Below, piece after piece: positions 52,923 to 64,000 of a stretch of 64,000 nucleotides of DNA (position 1 is its first letter; each line of letters starts with the position of its first letter). Below the pieces are notes generated by a model. That model was not told the DNA's origin, ran no database searches, and was given only the letters and a program-made list of their open reading frames with translations. A program made the translations under genes and the position numbers. The DNA comes from Oxyruncus cristatus (taxonomy: Eukaryota; Chordata; Aves; Passeriformes; Cotingidae), in contig VXAY01007414.1 in NCBI GenBank assembly GCA_013399855.1, positions 987,960-1,051,959 of the forward strand, given 5' to 3'.

Positions 52923-53516
52923 AACTTGAGCAAAAAAATGAACTCTTGACAAATAGCTAAGGTGTGCACCTCACTAACATAGTGATGGTGCTTCCAGTCC
53001 TGATACTGGTGTGCTTTTTACTAATATAGCATTTCTGTGCCACGTCCCATAACCTCTCCCGAAGATGCGAGTATTGCACAGTTGCCTTAGCATTTGTCTT
53101 AGTCCATGTCCTCCAGGTTTTCCCTGGTTGAGGCATCCAAATGTCTCTTTCATATTCATGTTTGTATTTTAGCCTTAACAGTGGCTGGGTTGCATCTTTA
53201 ACTAGTCTTCATTTCCCTTCTGGAGAACCAGAACTACCTACTTCCTTGCTTCCTTGTCAGAGCACCAAGTGACTCTCCCTACATTTAAGCTGTTGCCCTG
53301 TGGTAAGCTGCATAAATCATCATAAAACCATAGGTCATTTGGACTTATATGAATGTGGTATATTCTGCCAGGATGTTCTTCAGGTGTCTATTCCTTGCCT
53401 CTCCAAGGAAAGGCAAGGCTGAGCAAGACCAAGAATGAGGCATGCTATTATCCTCTTAATTCATACATGTTTTTGTTGGTAAAAGCTATAAACTGAGTAA
53501 TTCTCAATTACTTATT

Positions 53517-53537
53517 TATATATATATATATATATAT
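53517..53537. repeat. (TA)n microsatellite
   Basis: About ten TA units followed by TGC. Confidence 0.9.
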
Positions 53538-56211
53538 GCTTAACTTGCCAGTTTACAGGATGTTTGCTCGCTAATTAACTCCAAAACTACGCTTAGTTTT
53601 CATTAGCTATGTGTTTGAGAACTAGGCATTATTTTAGCTGCCATTTTGGCTTGTGAGCCCTTCATCACCTTAAGCTTAATCATGATACTTTGTTGTTTCA
53701 TTCATCACTTCTGCGGAGCCAGGAGCATTGCTGGTTTAGTCCTGTGCAGGGTGTAAGAGCAGGCAGACTTGTGTCACTCTTCAGCCTTTCTTCAAACACG
53801 AGGAATAGCGATAGATATATAGCATCATTTTCTTCAAACACTGTGACTGGTGTTTGAAGAACATAAATGTCTTGTCTAGCACCATCAGGTGCAGTGCTGT
53901 ATTTATTGTAGATTCTTTCACGTGCCTTTTTGTCCCACAGGTCTTCTGATCCCAAGTTCTGTTTAGGTAATTTATTTGCTAGAAAAATCCTAGTGGCTTT
54001 TTAAAGGGCTAATTCTGGGATCCCGGTAACTCCCTTCTGAGTTTTTTTTCAATCAGATGTCAGCCAGTTCTGTTGCTCAGTTTCTCTACCTCAGATGACA
54101 AGACCAGTTCTTCAACTTAGATGTGTTAGAAACTCTCTTGTTCCCTCCTTCTTTTGGGTGTCTGTTTAAAATACCACTTTTATGAAGAAAGTCCTGCATT
54201 TTCAAATGTCAGTGCAGTGGTTCTGTAGTTGGCTGTCACTGACTGCCTGCTGCTCACACCTCAGTGCTCCTGGCTGCACATACACAGCTTGCCTGGATTT
54301 AAGTCAAGGCACCATGAAACACTTAAAGTGCTGCTTGAACTGAGAAAGATAGATTGACCACAGAGAACTGAGTTGTCTGTGTTTTCCTTCTGTAGTGTTC
54401 AGAAACCACACAGAGGCAAAGTTTGCTTTGTCCAGTGGCAGCATCCACTGTTGCAGGACAGGGGGCTCATAGCCACCAGCTGCAGTAACTCTCTGCCAGA
54501 CCTTCCTAAAGAAACAGTTCCCCTCAGCTGGCAAGGACCTTCTTGTACAGAGTGGCATATCAGCCAGAGTGTGCTGTTTCTGTTAAATCTGTAGCCCAGC
54601 CAGAGTGCACAGGCCTTCTGAAAAAAAACAAACAAAAACCCCAACCCAAAGCCTTTGAGTCTTCAGCTGTGAGGCAGAAAAAACATGGACTTTATAAAAC
54701 AAGTCAGTGAATTTTGTAGTTGTTTTCTGCACCCTTTTACTATAAGCATAGTGACTGTACTAAAGCCACTGACAAAGATCAGCCTGCAAACCCAAACAAT
54801 ACTATTTATCCCAAATCCCAGAAGGGTTTCCTGGGTGGGCTTCTCAGTTTCTGAAATAAACACAAGACTGTTGAGAACAGCAAAATCAAGTATCCTGAAA
54901 GATATTGGAAATCAAAATTAGTGAGGTGAGCTTTGTAGCTATGCTCTTAGCATGCAATGAGCATTGAAACTTTGCTATTTCCTAGCTTGCATCCTGGAAG
55001 TAGCCCTAGCAGGCTCAGATGTATGAAGAGCTGGCAGCACGCCCTGCCCTGGACAGCCTCAGGTCTGTCACCATGGTTCTGCATTAGCATGAAAAGTCAA
55101 AGTCATCCCTGTCATTTGCAAGACTTGTCAGATAGAATACAGAAACCAAATTACGTATCAAGACAATTTTCAATGAAAACAAACCATGTTTTCTGTTCCT
55201 TTTTGTCTCCATGCTCAGTTAGACTGGGTTAATTTGTTTCATTTTCATCTTTGTGCTACATGAAACACCACATTTGATCTGTTTGTTATATTCAAGTGTC
55301 CAAATCTGTTTCTTGTGAGATTAGCTCTCGTTTCATGGATGTCACCAAGTCTGAATTTGAGTCAAAGTCTGACTGTTAATTAAAAAGGAGTCTTATTAAT
55401 TCCCCCTTTTTTCCCTGTTTACTTCTTTGGGTTATTTTGTTGTGAAGCAGGGTCATTGCCACTGCATTTCTTAGCACTATTTGATGTCTCTCTAACTGGA
55501 ATATTTTTTTTCAAACAACTACTCTCTAAAAAAAAAATTCATGGCTATCAACACTTCTAATGTGTATATGACCTCAAAGTGGAGTGGCACTCTTTGTCCT
55601 TAATTTATCTTTGCAGATTTTATAGAGCTTCAAGCTACTGCATTTTCCTCCCATTCTGTTCAGACCATGTTGTTGGAACCTTTGTCATTGTTGCTTTTGA
55701 GAGTGGAGAATGTAAAGTAAGATGACTAGTAATGCAAAGGGAGGTCTGTGGCAACACTGCAACCTTTAATAGCCATATCTGCACCCCTATGTTGATAGAG
55801 ACATATTTATATATGATGTTGTTCCTGCATCTTAAGTATCTCCTGAGAGCCTGGAAAGCCTGGAACTTGCAGTGAAAGACGTGAAGCTTCTGTGGAAGCC
55901 TTTGCTATTTAACTTGCATGTTGGACTTTTTATTCTTTAGAGGGTCACTGCTCCTCAATGCCAGCAGCTGGCCTCTTGCTTTCTCCTCTGCTTGACATAG
56001 ACTAATAACTCAAAACCCAACTGTACAAGGTCCTCAATAACCTGCTATCATTAGTCAGTTTTGTAATTTGTCCCTTCCAATCTTAGCTATTCTGTGAATT
56101 AATCAACCAGAGACATAATAACTCCCCAGGTGCCTCATGAGCTGTGATACCCTTGCCAGCATTTTCATTCCATTCAGTTTAAGCTACACCAGGTGCACAT
56201 TTACAGAGGAA

Positions 56212-56261
56212 TATAAAATATTGTTAGTAATAACAATTGTTAGTAATGACAATATTTTATA
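56212..56261. repeat. Perfect 13-bp inverted repeat with duplicated loop
   Basis: TATAAAATATTGT (56212-56224) pairs exactly with ACAATATTTTATA (56249-56261). The 24-nt loop contains the smaller palindrome AACAATTGTT (56233-56242) and repeats the motif TTGTTAGTAAT. It is AT-rich but clearly ordered. Confidence 0.85.
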
Positions 56262-58398
56262 ACTTAGAAATTTTATTCAAAAAAGTGAGTGTTGTTTATG
56301 GTCTCAATTTCTATTGGTGTTGACACTGTTATATTTTATGACAGGTGGAGATGTTCCTGATTTTATCTGTTATAAAAGTGGCTTGAATGTTATCTTTCGC
56401 AGGCAAGCTGAAGAATAAACTTTCCTTTCAAATACACATGGGGATCCTAGCCATGATTACCTGCATGCACAACCATGCAATAAAGTTAATATTTATTCCA
56501 CAAGTGGTAGGAGAACACCGTGCTGATAAAGAGCTCCTTTTTCTGTAGAGTTGATATAAAACACTACTGCCTGTTAATCACATTATGAAGTGGCTAACTT
56601 TTGTTTTATTAAAATGGGCACAAAATTAGCAACAAATGTTATAAGGAAATATTACAGTTATGTGTCTTTCTGCAGCTTTCTGGACCACATTTCATTAACC
56701 CCTGTCATCGTGGCATCATATAATAAGGGTGTTGGTAACTCAGCACCTCTTCTGAGTTCTAATGAAGTACAAAAGATCTGAGAGTAGGATTGTTCCAGTG
56801 GGTGTGATTATTACTCTTTCTCACACCTAAAGGCAGTAAAATAGCCAGATTTTTTGTTACATCTGTGCTGTTTGATTAACTGCCATGGCAATGAATGCAT
56901 CTAAGTGAGAGCAGAACACATTGGAGGCTGGACCTTTCAAAAATGTATCCTCCTCCTGAGTGTCCTTGTGGTTGAAAAGAAATGCATATTTAGATTGTTC
57001 TTGTTTATCTACATATGATTATCAGGGAAGTGAAAAGATTGGGAGGATGATGTGTTAAAAAAATGAACATTTATGTGGCTTCATTTGGGTATTAAAGATG
57101 CACATACTTCTGGTCGTTCGATACGGAAGCAACTTAAGCAGTTCACAGTAACTTCCAGCACTGAAATACTCTGACAGAAGGAAAGCGAAAGGGAAAAAAA
57201 ACACACTCCAAAAGATATAAGGGCATAAAAATGGTGGTTCGTTGCAGTGTGTAAAGATGGGAGAGGTTCCTGTCCCTTCAGTTGCTGATGTTTGCTTCCT
57301 GCATCTTTAATAATGGATTGCCACTTTAAAGTAGTGTGTAGGAATGTCATTTCACAGCGGAAAAGGAAACAAGTGCTTGCAAGTAAATTTATGAGGAGAC
57401 ACTTCAGTGCCAATAGTTTAGTGCACGGTGTTTTAGTGAGTGCTTCACAAATACAGTTCTTTTCCTGATCTGCTTCTTTTTGCTGATTTTTTTTTCAAGG
57501 CAATATACTTAAACCAGTTTATTTGAAAAATACTTCTCCTGAATGTCCTTGAAAATGCAATTAAACACACAGTCAGTGACACCTTTGAGCTGTATTCGCC
57601 CTCTCCTGCGGGAACATCCTCCAAAAAGGCAATGAGAAAACTCAGAAAATCTGTTTGACTAGTCAAGGTGACTTGCTTTTTTGGTGGAAAAAACCCAAGG
57701 CAACTAGATGCATCAGACCAGAAGTAGCAGTGTTTGTGCCTAATGCTTAATTTGTGTGCCATGCTCTTGCAGGGCAGGTCTTGATTTGATCCAGCTTTAA
57801 GTTATGTCAGACTTTCCACAGTCTTCTCTGTTTCTTGTGAATTTTGTTTCCAGATTCTTGGGTCTGCTCCAGATCTCTTACTGTTACCTGCTGCTGTCTC
57901 CCAGATCTGAGCTTGCTCAGCAGTCCATAGACAGACAGAGAAATAGCACTTCTGTCAGAGAAGTCTACTGACCCCATTGTTTCTTAAAGAATTGTATATT
58001 TAATATCTTACAAATATAGATAAATACTAGATGTCACATGGAGTTTGAAGATCCACAAGAAAATCTCATCAGCATGAGAAACTGTATAAGGAAAATGCAA
58101 TTTGACTCCTAAGGAGAAAAGAATTTTGCTGCTTTTCATCTCCTGCAAGCGGAGTATTCAGAAAAATCACTGTGTCAGTGAAGCATCTGTGATGACAAAT
58201 CCAAACCCAAACTCTGTGGTTAGATCTTGTAAATCAACGTATTTGTTCCTTTAGAACAAGGTTGGGGAACTCCCTCATTGCTGGGGCTGTGGAGACAGTG
58301 CAAAACACTTGCACTGGTCTGTGCATTAATGGGATCCCAGGCATGTCAGCCACGAATTGGCAGCCTGGGTGAAACGGAGAGCTACATCTGCCCTGCCC

Positions 58399-58419
58399 AG
58401 CAGGATCTCAGATCCTGCT
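58399..58419. repeat. 21-bp palindrome with one-base centre
   Basis: AGCAGGATCT (58399-58408) and AGATCCTGCT (58410-58419) are exact reverse complements around a single C. It lies in a slightly G+C-richer patch (about 58260-58430) with no known element. Confidence 0.85.
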
Positions 58420-60190
58420 CTAGGAAATTCAGTAGCAGAATTGTGTAAAATTATTATAAGAGTATTATTTAATAGGTTTTAATGTTGTTAAAGCAGCTAA
58501 CAAGACAGAAGAGATCACATAACACCACATTTCATTTTATGCTGTTTTAATGTAGAAACTTGCTATGTAATTAGGATTAAAATAAGTAAATGGATGAGAT
58601 ATTTTTATTGAAATCTTTTTATCTTATTCAATCCACAATGTAGCACACACGAACTAACAGTTACAGTATCATATTAATCATAGGTGAAGTGCAAAGTGGA
58701 AAACAATGAAGCATCTATCTATCTATGGTTGTGTTGTTTTACTTCAGCTGTTGACTACTGTTTGGTGCATTTCTCAAAAAGCAAAGTGGAGTGATCTGTA
58801 AATATGCCAGGGATATATAGTTCAGTCCTCACAATAAACAACTGCTAGCAGAGTGAATTGTGATTTGTTCAAGTCCACTACATTCTTTTTCACTGAAAAA
58901 AAAAGAGAAAAGCCTTGCATTCTTCTTGTACAGTACCTGAATGAATGAATAAATTAATCTATTTATAAAAGTGGTGAAACATGAAGTACAGCTGTGATGG
59001 ATTGTTAAGTCTTTATTAAAGCTGTAACTTTTCACATCATGCAAATGGACCAGAATATTTACTGTCTTTAACTTTAGGAGTGAGGTATTTTGGTTTTCTG
59101 GACACATTAAAAATGCTTGAAAAGGTACTGTCTTTTTTTAAGTGGGGCATATCATTCTCTGATCATAAGTACTTAAGAAGGAGAAGAAAGGAAAGAAAAT
59201 CTTTCTGTATCAAGATAAATAGCAACTCTCAAATATACTTTGGTTTGTATTTGGGCTTTATACATTTCAAGACTTTCTGTTGTGTGACTGTTGTATGAAC
59301 AAAAGTACAAGCTGTGGCATTAAGTTTTGACCAGTTACCATATTGCCGACACTAGAAGGTTGTTGAAATTGTCTGTGGATGTTTTCAGCAGTAGAGGATG
59401 CCTGTATGGAGCAGCTCTAACAGGGAGGTGAATTTGTCAACCCAGCTGGTTCTACTCATATGCCTTTGTTAAATAGAACATTGTGAACTGGGATCAGGAG
59501 GGGATTTGCCTTTTGTACGTTCAACTCCACGGCGCTATGTGAAGCAAATTTTGGAATGAAAGCCTTGAAAATGTTCTTGAGCTGTCGTAGGAAAAGGCTA
59601 CCAGGAGGCAGCTCTTGCATCTGTTTTCAGTGTAAGCTTCCTGATAAATAGTGACCTTGAGATCTTCTGTACTGCCTGATCTGAAAGTCTTTGATAAGGG
59701 TAAAGAACTCAGTGGCTTTAGATTTAAGAAAAGATAATAACCACCTGGTGAATTTTAAGAAATAATTAACTTAGCCAGAGCTTATAAAGGCTGAAGGATT
59801 TATAATCATCAGTCCAAACTACTAGTGGTAGAAGTCTTAAGGATCTACGAATTAAGGTTTATGTCACAAAATTACTACACACTTGAATGAAAAAAAGACT
59901 TCAACAAGACTGGTTTTTTATGGAGAAAATTGTCTGAGGAGCTGACCTCGTTTTTCACTGAGTGAGGGATGTAGTTATTTAAACATATCTACCAGGAGGA
60001 AGGTATTGAAATGGGCTGTGTTAACCATTCAGTAGCAGACTTGGAAAGAGATAGGCTTTCTGCCTATCCCAAGGGCCCAGGATTTTCAGAATTTTAGGAA
60101 TCAGATTCTCTGGTGATGAGCTCTTGATTTGGGTGCTACCAAAGCAACTGTGTGATGTAACCTTAAACCCAAGTAGTTGACAACAGGAGA

Positions 60191-60323
60191 CATGAAAGTG
60201 TTCAAGGCCAGGTAGGATGGGACTTTGAGCAATCTGTTCTAGTGGAAGATGTTCCTGCCCATGGCAGTGGGGTGGAACTAGCTGATCTTTAAGGTCCCTT
60301 CCATCCCTAACTGTTCTGTGATA
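60191..60323 (+). mobile_element. CR1 LINE 3' fragment
   Basis: Plus-strand CR1 3' UTR: 'gtgttcaaggccaggtagga', 'tgggactttgagcaatctgt', 'gttcctgcccatggcagtgg', 'aaggtcccttccatccctaa', then the decayed end 'ctgttctgtgat'. Confidence 0.93.
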
Positions 60324-61967
60324 TGTCACTGCTAGTTGTCTGGGGACAGATTGATGAGCTTTTTATTTAATGGTTTACGGTGTGCTTTGTAAGACCTCTG
60401 CCTCATCAGAGTCTGACAGAGGAGTGTCAGATATTTCACTGGCACTCTGTAGTTCTGCTAATCTCAGCAGGATTCGTAGGGGTATTAGTGTAGTAAGTGG
60501 TTTATTAGAAGAGATAATGAGCACAAAGCAGATGAGGATTTAATAAATAAGGAGACTTGGTCTGCATCACTGAAACCTAGTTACGTGACATGGCAAGTCC
60601 CCTTGTTGAGCCTTCTTACCTCTCAGCTCCCCAGTGCTTAGTAAATACAGCAGCACACACTCAGGATGGGCAAATCCCCTTGAGGAACAGCCTTTTCTGA
60701 TGAGACCTTCCGGGGTGATATGGTGATAGAAACAAAAGCACTTCCGAAAGCAACACACACACAGAGCTTCAGTGTCTCCTGCAATGGGAGCTGACAGGCG
60801 GCTGGAACAGAGGTGGGCAGCTGGGCAGTGAGCTGGGGAGCAAGGAGCACTGAGGAAAAGCAAACCTCAGCTGGTCTGTCGAAAGACTCCTGCTACAGTT
60901 CTTGGAACTGGCTGCAGGCAGAGGAAGCTTTTTGATCTATAATCCACCAGGAAATTGAGCTTTTCTCGGGTGGGAATTTAGACTTGCAGGTAAAAGGAGA
61001 AAATAAAGCCTATGCATGAAAATTGTCAGAATCTAGGCTCCATTTAAAGAAGTAACAATGTTGTTTGCTCATTCCAGGCTTACCTACAGGTTGGCAGACA
61101 AAAGCTTCTTCAAATCAATAAATTTTCATCAAAGGAAATCATATTTTTAGACTTTTTCCATGTTATTAAATATACATGAGACTGTGAGTCCAGTGCTGCT
61201 CTCATGGGAGGGAGTGAGTGGTTCTGATTGCAGTGGAAAACCTATTGGTCTCCTGTTACCTCCCAGTACCCAGAGCCTTCCCTTGAACTGCATGTAATTT
61301 CCCTCCCACGTTCCTCAGTCTGCTCAAACTCTTGGGAATTATGTTAGTGTAGTTTGTCTTCTGTACATTTATCCAGAAGGGGAACTTCCATTTAAGCACT
61401 GTAGAATTACCTTTATACATGTTAAGTTAAAACTAATCTAGGAAACTTCTGTATGGAGTAGCTTAGCATTAAGTCATGACCCATGTGTCTTTGCCTACTA
61501 GTGGTAGGTTTTACCAGGCACTGATGTAAAATACATCTTCACAACTTGTTTTTCTACCCATGCGTCTGGTAAATTTGTATTGCATTAGTTCTCCACAGCA
61601 GAAAAATAGTTTAAAACATTAGGGAATATGTCAAGGAAACTGTACTTTCAAAATCACATTTTTGAAAGTAAATATAATTTGTTACAGAAAACAGACAGCA
61701 CTGTTTCATCATTCAATACACAAGAATATCTGATCAGTAATTTTTAACATACCATGAAGATATCCTCAGATATTAATGCCATCTATTAACCACAGACTGC
61801 CAGGTAAGGATTTGAAGCCAGATATGCTTCCAGTACAGAGGAAAAAAATCCTTCAGCACAGTCTTCTTCCCCATGTTTCCAGTACTGTTGGTACTTAGGG
61901 TTTGCCTTTTAACTGTTGAGCAAGCTTATGGTAACATATTAGTGGTCTCACTATGCAGACCAGCCTT
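60324..61967. other. Unique noncoding DNA
   Basis: No gene or transposon recognised. A short CA run lies at about 60752-60762. The minus frames at 60567-60863 carry no family motif. Confidence 0.55.
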
Positions 61968-62595
61968 CACAGGATCACAAAGTGAGTCAGGTTGGAAGGG
62001 ACCACAGTGGGTCATCTAGTCCAGCATCCTTGCTCAAGCAGGGACATCCTAGAGCCCATTGCATAGGATTGTGTCCAGATGTTTTTTTTTAATATCTTGA
62101 GTGAGGGAGACTCCATAACCTCTCCGAGCAGTCTGTTCTGGTGCATGGTCACTCACACAGTAGAGAAGTCCTTCCTCATATTCAGGTGGAACTTCTGTGC
62201 ATCAGTTTCTGTATGTTGCCTCTTGTGCTATTGCTTGGCACCACCAAAAAGAGCCTGGCTCCATCCTCTTGGGACCCCCCTTTCACAGCTTATAACATTG
62301 AAGAGGTCCCCTCTCAGTCATCTCTTCTCAAGGCTGAACAGGCCCAGCTCCCTCAGCCTTTCCTCAAAAGAGGGATGCTCCACTCCCTTAATCATCTTTG
62401 TCACCCTTCGCTGGACCGACTCCAGGAGCTCCACATCCCTCTTGTACTGAGGAGCCCAGAACTGGACACAGCACTCCAGATGTGGCCTCACCAGGGCTCA
62501 GTAGAGGGGCAGGATCACTGCTTGCAGTACTTTTCCTGAGGTAGCCTAGGATACCACTGGCCTTCTTGGCCGCAAGGGCACACTTTTGCTCTGTT
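61968..62595 (-). mobile_element. CR1 LINE, 628-bp 3' copy
   Basis: Minus-strand CR1. The 3' end carries 'gtcaggttggaagggaccac' and 'agtccagcatccttgctcaa', followed by the ORF2 C-terminal region. Antisense landmarks are 'aaggctgaacaggcccagct', 'ccctcagcctttcctcaaaa', 'gcccagaactggacacagca' and 'gatgtggcctcaccagggct'. The 5' break is near 62595, after 'ccttcttggccgcaagggca'. The ORF2 remnant has several stops and frameshifts. The 3' UTR differs from the copy at 21618, so it belongs to another CR1 subfamily. Plus frames at 62079-62539 are its antisense shadows. Confidence 0.93.
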
Positions 62596-62849
62596 ACCTA
62601 TTACAAAATCCAGTGCATTTGGAAGGGTTAGTTGATTATTCTGAGTATTTTTTTGCCTTTCATGGCAATGTTCTTGACTGTGTATTTGTTATTACAAAAT
62701 TCTTTTTTGAAATTAAAAATGTGGGAGATTTCCTGTCATCTACACCGTGATTTATGTGCATGGTGTGAAGGAATTGAGATATTTTGATGGCTAACAGCAA
62801 TATGGGGCCAAGTTTACTGGATACACACAGGATGGGGACTCTCCAAAGT
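62596..62849. other. Unique noncoding DNA between CR1 and the pol-like remnant
   Basis: Nothing recognised. AT-rich. Confidence 0.5.
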
Positions 62850-63060
62850 ACTCATACACCCAAATAATTGCCAGAACTTCTGTTTCTAGTTGTACCTTTC
62901 CACTGGACAGGACATGATGAGTATGATGCAGGTCTTTCCATGCCATTGTTGTGGCGCCTCTCAGTCCAGATTTGCTCATGTTCAGTGGGGTCAGAATCAA
63001 TAAAGCAAAAGATCATCCCAATTTCAGTGAGCATTTTCTTCAGAGATGCACTTCCTGTCT
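62850..63060 (-). pseudogene. Eroded Ty3/gypsy-like pol fragment (RT-RNase H junction)
   Basis: Two minus-strand frames read as one broken protein. The first (starting at 63103) carries LKKMLTE (residues 21-27) and ends its similarity in ERPASYSS (56-63, down to 62915). One nucleotide later the second frame continues with VLSS (from 62913) and QLETEVLAIIWVYEYF (residues 37-52 of the frame starting at 63000). Order and spacing match the stretch between the RT connection and the start of RNase H in gypsy-type elements, where an 'RP-x-x-Y-A-S' strand is followed about 17 residues later by 'E-K-E-x-L-A-I-I-W'. Here a few codons are lost and the frame is shifted. The RT catalytic motif and integrase are not visible. 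The match is short and could be chance, but two adjacent motifs in the right order make this less likely. Confidence 0.42.
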
Positions 63061-64000
63061 GTTCTATGCTGAGGTCTTGAGAAATCACTTGGGAAGTAAA
63101 CAATGACTAATTTGGACACTTTCAGCAGGAAAGTTGTTTAGAAAACTGTTCATTTCTCTCTCAGTTGGGTTTTATCCTTTCCAAGGAGAGCCAGTAACTG
63201 ATGGTATGAGTCCATCTAAATATGATTTCTGAGGTCTTGGGCCTTAAATGTTGATATTCTTTGTTCAGTCATCTTTTCTGATGTGGAAATAAAACTTGCA
63301 CTCAGTATTTGTTTATGTGTGTGTAATTGTGTGTCAAGTGTGAAGTGTAGTCTCTCTTTGACATTGACACAGTGCCATACGTGTGCCACCAGTACCTTTT
63401 CACTTTTGGTAGAATCACGTCAGTTTACAAACTCAAAGTAACTAGTGGCATATTCACTGTTACTCCAGAAAAAGCAAGTAAGACATAATCCCTGCACTGC
63501 AGGAGGGCAATATACTTCCTAAGAGCTTGACCTGTTATCTTTCTGCTGTAGTTTTTGTATCACGGTAAAAATCATCAGTCTGGAACAGAACAGTTTGACA
63601 GAATGACTCAGTAGAGTCACAAAATGACAGATGCTAGAAATAAAAAATAAACAAACTATGCCGGGTCATTGCTGTCAAAGCAGGATCCTTCACCTGTTGT
63701 TCCTAATGTTTATGCAGTCAGCAGTAGTTTGGGGGCTGTCTTTTCTGTTCACAGGACAGATTATTGACGTGACTTGAAAATTTAATATGATATTATTTTT
63801 TTCAAAGATTAGACATTGCATCTCAGGATGTAACTACAGCGGCAGTCACCTGCTTTGCTTGCTTTTTCCAAGCTGATGATCCCAGCCAGTCCTGTGAACC
63901 AGCAGGCTTTGTCCCTCTCCTTCAGACTCACTTACAGCATCACTTCTCTTCCCAGCTGTTGGGCTTCCCTTGGCTCTCAGTGTTTGCAACCAAGCCCTCC
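63061..64000. other. Unique noncoding DNA at the window edge
   Basis: No gene or transposon recognised. Short TG-rich bits lie near 63315-63345. Confidence 0.55.

Larger units (their letters stand above)
52923..60190. other. Unique AT-rich noncoding DNA
   Basis: About 7.3 kb with no gene or transposon recognised. It holds an A-rich tract with CCCCAACCC at about 54620-54650, a (TA)n run (53517-53537), an inverted repeat at 56212-56261 and a near-perfect palindrome at 58399-58419. Confidence 0.55.

Noticed and set aside
62079..62539. 123- and 132-codon plus-strand frames
   Set aside because: They are antisense shadows of the minus-strand CR1 at 61968-62595.
1..64000. CRISPR arrays, operons, bacterial promoters or phage genes
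   Set aside because: No regularly spaced repeats and no dense coding. CR1 and LTR content shows vertebrate nuclear DNA.

Overview
This window looks like noncoding nuclear DNA from a bird, either intergenic or from a large intron. The main evidence is a scatter of CR1 LINE fragments, almost all 3'-end pieces and several ending in the octamer-like GATTCTATGA terminal repeat. There are also two LTRs that open with TGTCCTGGTTC and close with TGACA, which suggests a neoavian genome rather than a fowl, although species cannot be fixed from sequence alone. Base composition is AT-rich, there is no CpG island, and no protein-coding gene can be supported. The longest open frames are 174-197 codons. They are antisense shadows of repeats or unremarkable frames in AT-rich DNA.

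Layout. 1-5049: unique AT-rich DNA with homopolymer tracts. 5050-5280: a decayed L2/CR1-clade LINE reverse-transcriptase fragment. 15895-16120: CR1, plus. 18276-18988: a CR1 (minus) split by an LTR element (18375-18917, 5-bp target duplication CAAGG). That LTR itself carries a 147-bp tandem duplication joined by a single N, which is probably an assembly artefact. 21618-22303: the best-preserved CR1 (minus), with 139 open codons of the ORF2 C-terminus. 29674-29856: a 60-codon minus frame with a faint Gag-matrix look. 34948-35366: solo LTR (minus) with an exact 6-bp duplication AGCCAT. 37503-37585: CR1 tail. 43688-44272: CR1 (plus). 45920-46031: CR1 tail, followed by solo LTR 46132-46454. 48925-49450: an old L3/CR1-like element with a younger CR1 tail inside it. 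52685-52922: CR1 (minus). 60191-60323: CR1 (plus). 61968-62595: CR1 (minus). 62850-63060: an eroded Ty3/gypsy-like pol fragment (minus).

Nothing here forms an operon, pathway or defence system. The readable biology is the order of transposon insertions: old L2-like, L3-like and gypsy-like remnants, then successive CR1 copies, then LTR insertions, one of which landed inside a CR1. I looked for an undescribed system and did not find one. The observations most worth checking are the single-N duplication, the nested insertions, the gypsy-like fragment and three compact inverted repeats.
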